The notes: generated from the letters alone by a model not told the origin. 64,000 nucleotides of DNA from Macrosoma leucophasiata (GCA_036365455.1 JAWQUS010000001.1:24103001-24167000), one strand, 5' to 3'; numbered from the stretch's first letter, positions 1 through 11,567 are shown. Numbers and translations: made by a program.

Positions 1-56
1 ACTCAACATCAATGTGAAATGCACGCTTCTTTGCCACCTTCACTACACAAAAAAGA
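1..56 (+). mobile_element. SINE-A, 3' end fragment (cut by window edge)
   Basis: This is the last part of the window's most frequent repeat, called SINE-A here. The best copies (15012-15296, 63326-63606) are about 280 bp. They begin near GGTGGTAGAGCTCC and end in a TTTGCCACTTCCATTACAT block followed by A's. Only the 3' block and A tail are inside the window. The family resembles high-copy SINEs reported from moths and butterflies (Metulj/HaSE type). That name is from memory and unchecked. Confidence 0.6.
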
Positions 57-445
57 TTGTTTTTATTTCAAATGTCGATGGTGTGAGAGAAACTGTCATT
101 GCCGCACCACTTCACTTATTGGTTGCTAAGTAACAGACTTACAAGTATTCATAGATGAAGACAAACAAGCATGTTATGGTTTTTATTGATGTTTTTTTTT
201 TTTAATTAAAACTTAAAACAAAAACTATAAAATTACATATTTTAATGCCATATATGAGATGGAAGACAAGATCGACTTCTCGTCCATCAAACTGCAAAAG
301 GTATCATTTATCTTCAACCCTTTTTAAAGCTCTGATTGTAAAAAAAGCAATGAAAAAAAAAGGGAATTAATTGGTGTACTATCAAATAATATAAACAACT
401 GTTTTATATTATTTCGCATTAACACATGCTTGTGAAATATATTTT
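57..445. other. AT-rich stretch, nothing recognised
   Basis: Homopolymer-rich A/T sequence with no open frame above about 60 codons and no repeat shared with the rest of the window. Confidence 0.5.
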
Positions 446-556
446 ATTTTAAAGAAAAATGGAAAGAAAAAATTGACTTCAAGCGAGACTCGAACTCGCG
501 GCCTACTGGGAGATTCCCAGTAGGTCCAATTTTTTCTTTCCATTTTTCTTTAAAAT
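446..556. repeat. Palindromic tRNA-like foldback (family D, copy 1)
   Basis: Two perfect 30-bp inverted arms (446-475 and 527-556), rich in AAAGAAAAATGGAAAGAAAA, enclose a tRNA-like core. On the minus strand the core contains a B-box-like GAGTTCGAGTC. An inner hairpin pairs 502-511 with 515-524. The same arms occur at 44807-44978, in degraded form at 13105-13265, and as a single arm near 30096-30125. This suggests a SINE-derived foldback family. Confidence 0.7.
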
Positions 557-631
557 AAAAAATATAAGCAACTATAATTTTTGCTCTTTGTTACATTGGT
601 CAAAACGCTAATAATGACGAATCGTAAAATG

Positions 632-783
632 TTACCCCCTTATTCATAAACGTACATTAGCTACGTTTTAGCTATAGAATGCTTTGTCTTTGTCAGTTGC
701 ATTGTCAAATGTGCAGGATAGAAAAATACAAAGAAGAGATTAGCAACACTTTAGCTAAAATATGTTTATGAATAAGGGGGTTA
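632..783. mobile_element. 146-bp MITE with TTA target duplication
   Basis: The element is 635-780. It starts CCCCCTTATTCATAAAC and ends with the exact reverse complement, a 17-bp perfect terminal inverted repeat that continues imperfectly. It is flanked by TTA at 632-634 and 781-783. A 3-bp TTA/TWA duplication is the signature of PIF/Harbinger DNA transposons, so this is probably a non-autonomous member. It has no coding capacity. Confidence 0.75.
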
Positions 784-879
784 GTATTTAAGCATGAATT
801 CATCCATAATGTTTAATTTATTAGGTTTAATGAGACAATGCTTCATAAATGTTGACCTAAATTCATAATAAAATAAAGA

Positions 880-1068
880 AAACACGTCACAATTTCACGG
901 CAGTTGGATCGCGAGACGTTATTAGACGTCAAGAGAGCCGGGACGTCATCGTCGCATCCCAACGTCACGTTGAATCACATCGACGTCGCGTCAGCCCGAT
1001 ATTAAATCTGCATTGCACTGCAATAGTAGTCTGTCTACGTACTCTTGATGCATGATAACTTGTATTTT
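880..1068. repeat. GACGT-rich direct repeat unit 1
   Basis: First of two units that start AACCACGTCACAATTTCA-like and end CTTGATGCATGA. Between these ends lie many ACGT cores (AGACGT, GACGTC, AACGTCACG). The second unit is 1238-1420, offset by about 358 bp in the same orientation. The spacers between units are not similar, so this is a dispersed or duplicated element rather than a satellite array. Confidence 0.65.
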
Positions 1069-1237
1069 GTTTCCAATTTAATCGTATTTTGCTTTAATTA
1101 GATATCATGAAAAATACATTTTAATTGAGCCAAAAAATTACCTAATCCCAAATCAACGGTTCCACTGATAATACTTTACGTCACATTTTTTGCATAAACT
1201 AAATTTAAGTAGGAAGGTTTTCTTAAATTTTCAACAA

Positions 1238-1420
1238 AGACAAGAAACCACGTCACAATTTCAAAGCTGTCAGATCGCGAGACGTTATTAGACGTCAAGA
1301 GAGCCGGGACGTCGTCGTATTCCGACGTGACGTCGAATCACATCGACGTCAGCTCAGTATTAGATTTGCATCGCGCTGCAATCGCAGATGAACCTTGATG
1401 CATGAGAAAATACTGTGTTA
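1238..1420. repeat. GACGT-rich direct repeat unit 2
   Basis: Second copy of the unit at 880-1068. A core of about 50 bp (TCGCGAGACGTTATTAGACG onward) is almost identical, and similarity falls off toward the ends. It contains the palindrome GACGTC several times. No terminal inverted repeat was found. Confidence 0.65.
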
Positions 1421-2504
1421 TTTATTGTATGTAACGTGTTCAAAATAATATGTTTATTGTATGGGATTTGGAAGATGGGAAAACACATTTACTCAACTGA
1501 AAATAGCGCAAATTCCATTTCAGCAATTAAGTTTATAATATTAGGTATGACGTGCGTAGCAAATTTTTGGAACAATTAAATTTTTGTTGAAATTTTTTCT
1601 TATACCCGACTTTTCGGTCGCTTTCCAGGTCACGGATAGACTAGAAGAAGTATGCGAGTGTATAACTGTATGCGCAAGAAAATCCGAAAATTTAATTTCT
1701 ACAATGCACGCGATTAAATTTTTGAGTTTGATTTTGTTTTATACTAAATACTATTAGACTGGGCCTGACACCTTACTTTAGCTTTAAGAAATTAGTTGAA
1801 GTAACGGTAAAGCAAAAAACTAGTTTCGCCATTTGAAAATTATTAAATAACGTGATAACTTTAACTGCTAATTATAACCAGCTGACCAGAACTCATTAAT
1901 TTAAAACTTAACCTTAAATATCTGTCAGATTTTGAGGTTATCTATCAACCCTGACTACTTTCATATTTTGCTGTAATTGTTAAAGTCAATCTAAGCCTGG
2001 GTTGAACCACGACTTAAAGAAATCTTTAAGTTAGAAAAGGATGTGAAATATTACAATAACTTTAACAGATATCTTGGTGCAACCGAAACTTATTAAATTG
2101 TAACTTAACTTTAACTTAACTAATGTTAAGAAAACGCAGAGTGATTAATTATTTCAGCTCCTACCTCACGCAACATCTGAAAGATTCCCAAGACGTAAAC
2201 ATTGTGTCCTAGTGACACCTTAAATCACGTTAATGGCAACCTGATACCATTAAATTATAATAAAATCAATGAATTCCAAATCAAGGACTTAATTAGCCGT
2301 TACTCTTGTTATTTCTGACACAGGGACAAAACAGCTAAGATCTTTGGAAGTGACAACGCGTTTGAAACTGGCTGGTTCCCATACACAGTACCTAATGAAA
2401 GATATATTTGATTCATCTCTGGCAAAGTGGAGAGTATTCTAACTGTAAATAGTTTTAACGTTACTTTATTCAGTAACAATCAATATTAATAGGTAAACGC
2501 TACG
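1421..2504. other. No gene seen; contains a relic of foldback family X
   Basis: About 1598-1722 resembles the family X core (CGACYGAAA...CCC and AATTTAATTTCTACAATG), as found at 20059-20255. The rest is AT-rich with no recognisable feature. Confidence 0.4.
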
Positions 2505-4152
2505 ATTATTTTCTTTTCTTAGTCTATATTAATGACTTACCCTACATTATCAATGTTGGCCAAGAGATGGTATTGTTTGCTGACGATACTTCTTTAGTGT
2601 TCAAAATTAAAAGACAGGAGGTAGATTTTAACGGTGTAAAGAGAGAGTGAGAGAGAGTATTGCTCTCTCTCATATAGTACATTGGTTTAGCGCCAATAAC
2701 CTTTCGTTGAATAGCAGTAAGACAAAATGTATTAAATTTACTACTCCTAACGTAAAAAAGGTTGAAACCAATGTTAAGATAAATGAGGAAGTATTGGAGA
2801 TCGTAGAGTCCACGGTATTTCTTGGCATTACCGTGGATGCTAAATTGCAATGGGGTCCCCATATTGCCAAATTAGCTAATAGACTTAGCTCGGCAGCGTT
2901 TGCTGTGAAAAGGATTAGACTATTAACAGACGTCGAGACGGCTCGCCTTGTTCATTTTAGTTATTTTCGCAGTATAATGTCCTATGGCATTTTGCTATGG
3001 GGAAATGCCGCCGACGTCAACACTATTTTCGTACTGCAAAAGAGAGCTGTCCGGGCGATCTACGGGCTGAGTCCGAGGGTATCTCTTAGAGACAAATTTA
3101 AAGAAATAAATATTCTGACTGTAGCTTCGCAATACATTTATGAAAATGTATTATATGTCCGTAAAAACATAAATGAGTTTCCTACAATAGGTAACAATCA
3201 CAGTATAAATACTAGGAACAAATACAAATTGTCCGTGCATGCAACGCGGCTGAATAGGGTCAGTAATTCTTTCAGAGGTCAATGTATACGGTTCTTTAAT
3301 CAAATACCCAAAAACGTTCAAAGTCTATCGATCAATAAATATAAGAAAGTAATGAAAGAACGTTTATATAAATGTAATTACTATAAGACCTGTGATTATC
3401 TTAATGATAGTACATCTTGGGATTATAGCGATCGCTGCCAGGCTATTTCATGATACTGTTATTTCGTGTATTCTGTAATTAGTATTGTTAAGGGTTGAAT
3501 AATGTGAATACCCTGGCTGTAAATTAATTCCATCTTTTATTTCGCCGTATGCATATCCGGAGCAGTCATGCACGCTTAAATGTCTTCGCCTTTGGCGGCG
3601 TCGTGTGGCGGGTTGCTCACTTCCCTCTAAAATGGTCGAGGAGGGCAATGGCTGTCACATGCGTCATATTCGTGAACGGGTGCTGTTGGTGGGGACTGGT
3701 CTGTTCTGGTTTGCAGGAGCTACATCACATTTAGTAGATAGCAGTTTATTTGCATCTATGCTATGGACGTTCACATTATTTGATTTTTCACGATAATCTG
3801 TACTAGATTTAAGCTCTCATTTAAAAGAGCTCTTACTGATGTTTGTTGGGTAGCGGAGTTCTTCTCAGTAGTGACTGCACTTGGAACTCTGCTAAGTGAA
3901 TAACTTTGATCTTGACGAATAAGTTTTTCTCTTTCTTCATTTATCATCATTGAAGGAATTGATAAATTTTGTGATTATTATGTTTTAACCAAGTAGTTTA
4001 AATTTTAATTTTTAATTTACTATTAATATATGATTTTTCTTTTACTATATGTAATGGTTATTCACTCTAGGTAGTTTATGATTTATTGACGTTTTGAAAG
4101 TATCTGTAAAGATCTATTCGAAATAAAAATATTTTCTATTTCTATTTCTAGT
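2505..4152 (+). mobile_element. 5'-truncated Jockey/CR1-type LINE (element J)
   Basis: Covers the 3' part of a reverse-transcriptase frame (2519-3453) and an approximately 700-bp 3' UTR ending in a short TTTCTA tandem tail at 4135-4152. The 3' UTR recurs on the minus strand at 38764-39392, and its last 110 bp recur at 48290-48404. Three copies with different 5' ends and one shared 3' end are typical of target-primed reverse transcription. No target-site duplication was recognised for this copy. Confidence 0.75.
2519..3453 (+). pseudogene. LINE reverse transcriptase, C-terminal part (broken)
   Basis: The frame enters within the RT domain with a VYINDLP motif and the catalytic FADDTSL motif (about 2570-2595). 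It then meets a TGA at about 2646 inside a purine-rich (AGAG) stretch. The main frame resumes from about 2647 in another phase and runs about 268 codons. It carries LN-SKTK, FLGITVD and an LWG...LQKRAVRAI segment, followed by the connection region that ends these proteins. This arrangement fits Jockey-superfamily LINEs (CR1, Kiri or Daphne-like). It lacks the N-terminal APE endonuclease, the RT fingers and ORF1. With the 5' truncation and the frameshift, this copy cannot encode a working enzyme. The clade is a judgement from motifs. Confidence 0.75.
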
Positions 4153-4516
4153 AGTTAAACATATTTTTTTATATTGATCACGTCAATATCACAAAATTTC
4201 ATTTGAATGATTTCAAAGGAGCTCACTGATACCATCAATGTCCAAGCAGATAATCACGAGTCACGGCCATCACACAATAGGTGGAGTGATGGCGACTGAT
4301 CATATCAACACTAGGATCTATCACATCATCATGTCGGGAAGTACCTTTGACTGCTCTGACGAAATTAAATATTAGATTAGGATAGACGTGTCTCATCATT
4401 AAAAAGACTTCGATGGTCATAGTAGTTAATTGACAGGTCACTGCTGCTGAGCTAAGGCCCTGTGTTCTGCGTTGAGGACCTGTGTTTCTTGGGTCGGAAA
4501 GTAAGTTCTTTTAGAT
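4153..4516. other. No feature recognised
   Basis: AT-rich sequence between the LINE tail and the next SINE-A. Small antisense frames here show no family signature. Confidence 0.4.
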
Positions 4517-4687
4517 TTGTACGGCCCTGTAATTTCCGACAGAGAGGCATAACACCTTAGGACTTAGGAGTGGTAACGCATCTGCATTTAGACCTTGGTC
4601 TTTGTGTAAGTGTCTATAGGCCGCAGTCATCACTTCATATCAATGTGAACTGCATGCTTGTTAGCCACTTCTAGTACATAAAAAAAT
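4517..4687 (+). mobile_element. SINE-A, 5'-truncated
   Basis: Begins at the internal TGTACGGCCCTGTAATTTCC block and runs to the 3' block and A tail. The first 110 bp or so of the family are missing. Confidence 0.75.
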
Positions 4688-6168
4688 ATTATATAATAGA
4701 CAGCAGATATTTTCAAATTTTTGTAAATTTTCCAGTTCCTTCCGCAAAGTTTGGTAAAATTCCTAGAGATGTCTAGTTTATTCAGTTTAGTTTATTCATT
4801 TATTTCATATAATTAGGCTCCTGGAGAGCACTTTTACATCGTCATTTTTAACTAAACTAACCTAGAGTCATAGCAGCAAATTATTATTTTCTTTTTTGTT
4901 TTGTGTTGACAATTTAACTATTTCAAAGTTAAAAAAACTGAAGAAATAAAGAAAGAGCAAAAATTGCTAATGGTATTAGAATATCAAATACATAATTTAA
5001 TTTCACTAGTTACCATATTTCTAAGATTCATACATGTATTAAAATTAGTCAAATTTTGAGGCATTTAATTGTTGAGACATAGGTTGACAATAACGAAAAT
5101 TGACGTAAACGTTTTTAAGGTTAGGTACAGGAAATTCATCCTCAACTTTCAAAATTCACCTCAACAAATTACTTAAGATGGAGGAGCAAATCTAAGAATA
5201 AGAAAGGGAACATATCTTTTAAACCATTCGATAACAGAAATCGAACACTTGATTGAAATTTACCCAGCGGTAATGAGTTCACATCAACAATGGGGTGGAC
5301 AATACCGCCAATCTGCGTATATCCTGACGATTAAAGATTTATTTGTTAACAACAAAAGCGACCATTGGACGGATGTTTGAAAACCATTCAAAGACGATGA
5401 TTGACCCCATTTCAAAATTATTGTTCAGATTTCAATCTTTTCTGCACCAGATTTGTTTACGGATTGAGCATGGAATATTATAAGAGCATACATTGTCTGT
5501 TCCTCTTTGCTGCTAATTAAAACCTATATTACTTATTTTTGGATCAAATTTTAAAACAAATTTGATAGCCCAAATTCCATTTCAATTTATAGGATACTAT
5601 TAGTTACAGTGGGATGCCATAGATTAAATTGAATCTATTATGATAGATCCGCAACTTCGGCATCCATTAATTCATTGCTGGTTGTTGTTAACCACACATG
5701 AAAGGCATAAGAATTAGATCGCCAAAATATTATTATATTTATGTGTCGATAAAAATAAGAGTTCAATAAATAGCATCTTCGACTAGCCGTCGTCTCTCTT
5801 TGGGGATAGTTCAGCATTAGTAAAAACAAATATCGGTCTCAAAACACACCGAGCAAAAAAATGTGTATTTTAGCGAGTTATTCAAGAACATGGATAAAAA
5901 TAAGACCTTGATTTTTCCAAAAACAGCACACTAACAGCATTCTCATGTGCAACATCAACATGTTGCTGACAGTGATGCCCTCGCCTCGTCCATTAGTTGA
6001 CACAAAAACCTATTTCCCTTCAAAATAGGTTGCCGCCCAAATTAGCAATAGATCAAGCAATAAAAATAAACTGCCTGTCGCCACCAATCAATACGTTTAT
6101 TTCGAGGTTCCGTTAGCATTCATACATTAATTAATGTTGTGCATATTTTATTGTTTGTTTATTCTATA
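4688..6168. other. Long stretch without recognised features
   Basis: AT-rich, with no open frame above about 65 codons, no tRNA-like boxes and no repeat shared with the rest of the window. Confidence 0.45.
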
Positions 6169-6300
6169 CTAGCGGCTCGCTCCTGATTTGCACGGGTGCA
6201 ATGAATGTAGCCTGTGTTACTTAGTGAAGATGTAGCTGTGTAATTATGAAAGAATTTTTGAAATTGGTTCAGTAGTTTTGGTGTGAAAACTTTACAAACA
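6169..6300 (-). mobile_element. Helitron 3' end fragment
   Basis: Read on the minus strand it ends in a GC-rich stretch followed by CTAG (6169-6172) and then T, as in the complete copy at 30962-31312. The 5' TC end is absent. Confidence 0.55.
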
Positions 6301-6383
6301 TAGAAAGAAAGAAAGACACTTTATTGGTCCAGCCGTGAGTACTGTTGGTACTGTGACCCAAATAATAAACGTACATACGTTTA

Positions 6384-6809
6384 CAAGGTGTAACGGAAAG
6401 GTCCAACAATATTTCAACATAAGTATGGTCCATGCCTATACTTATGTTGACTTCATCCCCAAGGTTTTGAGAATGTAAAATCATCAGTTATTACGAGTAA
6501 AACTTTGATTCAAATTTTATGCATTTCAACCCTAATAACAACAGACAGCGTATCAGTCGAAGGCGAACGCTATGCGTATTGTATTTCATTCGCCTCACCA
6601 TCACCACGCACGGTATATTTGTCTGTGAAATGCTGAGCGTTTTCATTGACCACTTGTTAGGGTTGTCAAGTAAAAAACCCAATAATTAATTTTTAAACTT
6701 TTTATGAAAAAAAAAAGTGTGATTTCATATTTATTGTTTACGTAGTGTGATTTGAAACTGAGTGAGATGAACACCTTTCAATATTGTTGGACCTTTCGGT
6801 GACACCTTG
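6384..6809. mobile_element. 426-bp TIR element with TA duplication
   Basis: Starts CAAGGTGTAACGGAAAGG and ends in its near-perfect reverse complement, with inverted repeats of about 31 bp differing at two positions. TA flanks both ends (6382-6383 and 6810-6811). A TA duplication fits Tc1/mariner-type transposition. A small reverse frame (6491-6682) is inside but shows no DDE/D motifs, so the element is probably non-autonomous. Confidence 0.7.
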
Positions 6810-6878
6810 TATATTGATATTATTCTATCGAACTCAAGGCTCAGGATATTTGAATAAGAAGACATTATTTATTTTCTA

Positions 6879-6941
6879 TGTAATGTAGATTGTCAATAAG
6901 CATGCAGTTCACATGAATGGTAAGACTACTACAGCCTAAAG
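6879..6941 (-). mobile_element. SINE-A 3' fragment, diverged
   Basis: Matches the antisense 3' block (AAGCATGCAGTTCACAT and CAGCCTA). It directly abuts the antisense RTE relic at 6946, so one insertion probably cut the other. Confidence 0.5.
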
Positions 6942-6945
6942 CCAT

Positions 6946-7315
6946 CTCTCGATACCGCCAACAGCCGTCGATTCTTCGAGCTATATGCCCTGCCCACTAC
7001 CACTTAAGATTAACAAGGGGGTATGTTGGCTAATTTGGTTCTTATGCGATCTCCTCATTTGTGATTAGATTTAGCAGGAAAACGCCGGGTACAACTCTCT
7101 CCATAGCCCTCTGCGTAAACATAAGCAGAAGACGATAGAAATCATTATCACATGAGTTGTAATACGTCCTGAACAAAATCCTTCCGCGACGCCTATCACA
7201 CATTTTGCATTTACTACCGTTCTCTATGGATGGTTTGACCGCCATTGTTAGACTGACTACAGAACCGGAAGAATTCTTGTCCACCAGTGGGCGGTGGGGT
7301 CGCCATATCTCGATG
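6946..7315 (-). mobile_element. Internally deleted RTE element
   Basis: On the minus strand, 7315 to about 7200 matches the 5' leader of the RTE copy at 7891-8000 (shared AACAATGGCGGTCAAACCA). About 7110 to 6946 matches its C-terminal coding region (AATGAGGAGATC, TGGGCAGGGCA). Over 2 kb of endonuclease and RT sequence is missing between the two. This is a deletion derivative that kept both ends, not a simple 5' truncation. Confidence 0.6.
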
Positions 7316-7890
7316 ATGACCTTCGACGAAAGAAATAAATTTTCATAGAAATTGAGTTTTAATGCTAATAATCGAATAGGACGCAGATAAAATCAAATCC
7401 GCCAATCAAACAAGTCAAAACACAGACGCGGGGATTTAAAATGTCGCCGCATCAAATCGTAATGGCGGTACAATACCATCTCGATATTCCGTTCATTTGT
7501 AAACGTGCCTTTGATTTACCGCCGTACTTGTCATAACAAAACTAAAGCTACAAACACATTAGGTATTAAGACACAACGCGACAGAGTTTTTCTCAGTTTC
7601 TCTTCAGTCAGTTCAGTCTAAATTTATACAGTCTATGGACACCTACAAGAGGACTTATTGCGTTACCATTCTTAAACAGCTTAATTTCATCTATAATAAC
7701 AAAATACGAATTAGAGCTGAACAACACCTCTTCGTGATGAGATTAGGATGAGGATCACTAGAGCTCTTTCACCAAAAATTGCATGTCGAAAGGAGTCGAG
7801 AATTTTCGATACCTACCTACCACGTGTACCACGTGTGAAAAGAATAATAAATATACTAGTAGAAAAGTCGGGATGTATAGGCGTCGGGAT
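7316..7890. other. Spacer between two oppositely oriented RTE copies
   Basis: No coding or repeat signature seen. It separates the minus-strand RTE derivative from the plus-strand copy. Confidence 0.4.
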
Positions 7891-10740
7891 GTGACGACCC
7901 CATCGCCCGCTAGCGGAAGAATTCTCTTTTAGTGGAGGGAGGGAGTGCAGTCAGTCAACCGAACAATGGCGGTCAAACCATGGCGGTAGGAGTATCCGGG
8001 ATGGGCAGCAGCGTCCCGCGATAAAATTTCCGCCACTGCGATCGGCAACCCGCATGCCAAGCGTGGAGATTATGGCAAATCACCCCAAATGATTCACACC
8101 AATACACAACGGCCCCTAGTCCCCGGTAGCTCCGCTATTCCTGACCATGGTGGTACCGGTCATGGTAACGGCGGGGCAGAGGGTGCTAAGAATCACCGGG
8201 AGATGCCAGGGTATCACACCCGACGACAACTGTTACGGTAACACATTGTAGGGTTATCGGAAGTCCGAAGACAGGGGGAGGACTCGATAACCCTCAAGTC
8301 TGGTAACCTGCTCTATTTCCGGGAGGGCGACCAACTGTCCCAAGGTGGTGTCGGGTTCATCGTCCACAAGTCCCTCGTGAACAACGTTGTAAAGATCGAG
8401 TGTGTCGTCGAGAGTGGCGTACCATACTCGTCGCGTGGCATACTCAGAATAACCAAACGGTATTCGCTGAAGGTCATACAGGTCTACGCCCCAACCTCCG
8501 CACACTCCGATGATGAGGTAGAAACTATGTATGAGGACATTTCCAGAGCCATACATAGTTCGAAGACCCACTACAACGTTGTCATGGGGGATTTCAACGC
8601 GAAATTGGGCGTTCGAGGTGATCATTAGCTGAAAGTGGGACGATTTGGATATGGGCGACGAAACACCAGGAGCCAGACTCTGGCTGACTTCATGGAGAAA
8701 GATAGCCTCTTCATGATGAACTCTTTCTTCAAGAAGCGGGAGTGCCGGAAGTGGACCTGGATCAGTCCTGATGGTGTGACTCAAAATGAGATAGACTTCA
8801 TTATGTCCACGAGGCGACATATATTCAGTGATGTCTCTGTGATCAATTCGGTAAAAACCGGGAGTAATCACCGAATGGTAAGAGGCACACTGAATATAAA
8901 GGTCAAGATCGAAAGAACCCGACTAATGAAGTCTACGCTCCGCCCAGCACCTGCCCAAATCCAAAACCCCGAGAGCTTTCAACTCGAGCTACAAAATCGC
9001 TTCGAATGCCTGAGTGAGTGCGTAGATGTGGACAATTACAATAACAGGTTAGTGGAAAGTGTCCGTACGGCGGGTTCTAAGTTTTTCAAGACCCGCCCTA
9101 CGAATAAAACCAAAAAGATCTCCAGCCCAACTCTCAAGCTCATGGAGGAGAGGCGCGGTATGGTTCTGAAGTCCTCTGAAGATGCTTTAGTGTACAGGCG
9201 GCTCAACAGACAGATCTCGAAGTCATTGACTCGCGACCTTCGGCACTTTAATACTGATAGTATTAAAGCAGCCATAGAGCGGTACAAGGGCTCTAAAGTG
9301 TTCGCCAAAGATCTGTCCTTAGGGCAAAGCCGTCTCACTAAGCTGAAGACAGAGGACAACAGTATCGTATCGTCGAAACCTGAGCTTGCAGAAGAGATCG
9401 AACGGTTTTACGGACAGTTATACACGACAGCACGACCACCTTTTAACAGTCCGGCAGCAGATCCTAGAGCCGGACTGACCCGACACTACACCGAAGATAT
9501 CCCGGACGTCAGTCTAGACGAGATTAACACGGCTCTCAAACAGCTCAAAAACAATCCGGGTTCCGTAAAGGTTTTAGTACCATAGACCAACACACGCTGC
9601 GGCAGGTTATACAGAAGACAGAAGAGTATAACCAGCCCCTCTGTCTAGCGTTTGTGGACTATGAGAAAGCCTTCGATTTGGTGAAGATTTGGGCTGTGCT
9701 ACAGTCACTCCAGAGGTGCCAAGTCGACTACCGATACATCGAGGTGCTAAGGAGCTTGTACGAAAACGCAACTATGTCGGTGCGCCTACAGGACCAGAAC
9801 TCGAAACCTATCCAACTGCAGCGAGGTGTAAGACAGTGAGATGTCATATCTCCGAAACTGTTCATCATCTGCATTGGAAGATGTCTTCAAGCTTCTGGAC
9901 TGGAACGGACTCGGCATCAACATTTAACGGCGAGTACATCTCCCACCTCCGATTTACGGATGATATCGTAGTCATGGCTGAGACCCTTGAAGACCTTGGC
10001 ACAATGCTCAATGGCCTCAGTAGGGCCTCCCAACGAGTGGGCCTTAAAATGAACATGGACGAGACGAAAATTATGTCGAATGTCCTTGTTACGCCCACTC
10101 CTGTTATGGTCGAGGGTACTACACTCGAAGTTGTTTACGATTACGTATATCTGGGACAAACGGTCCAGTTAGGTAGGTCCGACTTCGAGAAAGAGGTCAA
10201 TCGCCGAATCCAACTCGGATGGGCAGCGTTCGGAAAGCTGCGTTATATCTTCTCGTCCAATTTACCGCAGTGTCTGAAAAAGAAAGTCTTTGACCAGTGT
10301 GTGTTGCCAGTGATGACATACAGAACAGAAACGTGGTCGCTCACTATGGGCCTCATAAGAAGGCTCAAGGTCACTCAGAGAGCAATGGGGAGGGCTATGG
10401 TCGGAGTTACTCTGCGAGATCGAATCAGAAATGAGGAGATCCGCATGAGGACCAAAGTAATCGAATTAGCTCACCGAATAGCGAAACTGAAGTGGCAGTG
10501 GGCAGGGCACATAGCTCGCAGAACTGACGGCCGTTGGGGCAGAAGAGTTCTGGAGTAGCGACCGCGTACCGGAAGACGAAGCGTAGGCAGGCCCCCCACG
10601 AGGTGGACCGACGACCTGGTGAAGGTCGCGGGCAATCGTTGGATGAGGGCGGCCCAGGACCGTTCGTAGTGGCATTCTTTGGGGGAGGCCATTGTCCAGC
10701 CGTGGACGTCTTTTGGCTGAAATGTTGATGATGATGATAG
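7891..10740 (+). mobile_element. RTE-clade LINE, long but degraded copy
   Basis: A leader (7891-8240) precedes an APE endonuclease, RT and C-terminal region. It ends in the short TTTTGGCTGAAAT 3' end followed by a GAT/ATG trinucleotide tail (about 10722-10738). A very short 3' UTR with a trinucleotide tail is characteristic of RTE elements. Relatives in the window lie at 6946-7315 (-), 16813-16851 (-), 37632-37903 (+) and 56342-56782 (-). Confidence 0.8.
8245..10720 (+). pseudogene. RTE endonuclease-reverse transcriptase (broken)
   Basis: Order of parts: APE endonuclease with LSEVR, QVYAPTS, VMGDFNAKLG, TWISPDG and NEIDFI (8250-8900); a linker; RT with AFVDYEKAFD (about 9650); FTDD (9953-9964) in place of the usual FADD; then TETWSLT, RDRIRNEEIR and RPPTRWTDDLVKVAGNRW. 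Breaks: the N-terminal TWNVRT part of the endonuclease is missing near 8240; TAG at 8626-8628; a junction near 9560 where roughly 100 codons of RT fingers appear deleted and the frame shifts; TGA at 9837-9839 and another frame change; TAG at 10556-10558 where the family has Trp; a further TAG near 10666. The deletion size is inferred from the usual RTE layout. The element matches the RTE type annotated as endonuclease-reverse transcriptase in silkworm and Heliconius. It is inactive. Confidence 0.8.
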
Positions 10741-11567
10741 TAGAAAAGCGCAGCAGAAAAAGATAGAGTTGTTTACGCTCCACGCTACAATTTTTTTCGT
10801 TCTACTCTACAAATATTTAGTATTAAGATGTATATTAAATACCTGGAAGCTGAAAAGCGACCGAAACGGCAGATTACGGCAGCTATGCGAGATAAATCTG
10901 ATACTAGTTTTATTCAAATTGAAATACATTTTTTATTCAGATCTGTCTGATCCTATTGACCGAGGATCCAGTCAATTGCGTCAGTGCCATACCTATAAAG
11001 GGAGTTCTAATCAGACGCGTCAAACACAACAAACAAATGTAAATCTAGCTTTACGTTCACAAGCTATTCCGTAAGACATTAATTCTTGTACAGTTCATGC
11101 TAATTTTGATTGGAACCTTGACAGTTGGATTGTTGAAAACTAGACCCTGAATCACGATCTGGAAATCTTGACAAATCTGACAATGTCATAAGTAAGCCTG
11201 GAATTGTGAAGGGTTTAGCGAATCACGCTATGGCCGAAGGATGAGTGATGTAAATGAATTTTGTTAGTAACCTAGAAAATAAGTGATAGATGTCTATGTC
11301 CTGATTATCTTAACTTGATGAAGGTTAACAATTTTGTATGTGAAATAAAATATTTCTTAATTTTTTAGTTTTTATCATGGAAGTGACGAGCAATACACAT
11401 AGGATACAGTGTTGGTAATGCTACGGTCATTACCAAATACCGTGTTGTACAGATCTGCTACTTATGTAGAATACATCTCTGTAATTCTACTATACAAAAA
11501 GATTTAAGCCGTCGAAGTGGCAAATGCAGATTCCAATATCGGGATCCCGCACTTCATCCCCCGAATT
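10741..11567. other. No feature recognised
   Basis: A 101-codon plus-strand frame at 10769-11074 shows no motif and has a composition typical of random AT-rich sequence. Confidence 0.4.

Noticed and set aside
3549..3796. Small frames in the element J tail (also 39128-39478 on the minus strand)
   Set aside because: They occur in each copy only because the 3' UTR is copied. There is no start context or conserved domain.
8254..8871. 205-codon reverse-strand open frame
   Set aside because: It is the antisense shadow of the RTE endonuclease, whose sense motifs are clear. It has no motif of its own.
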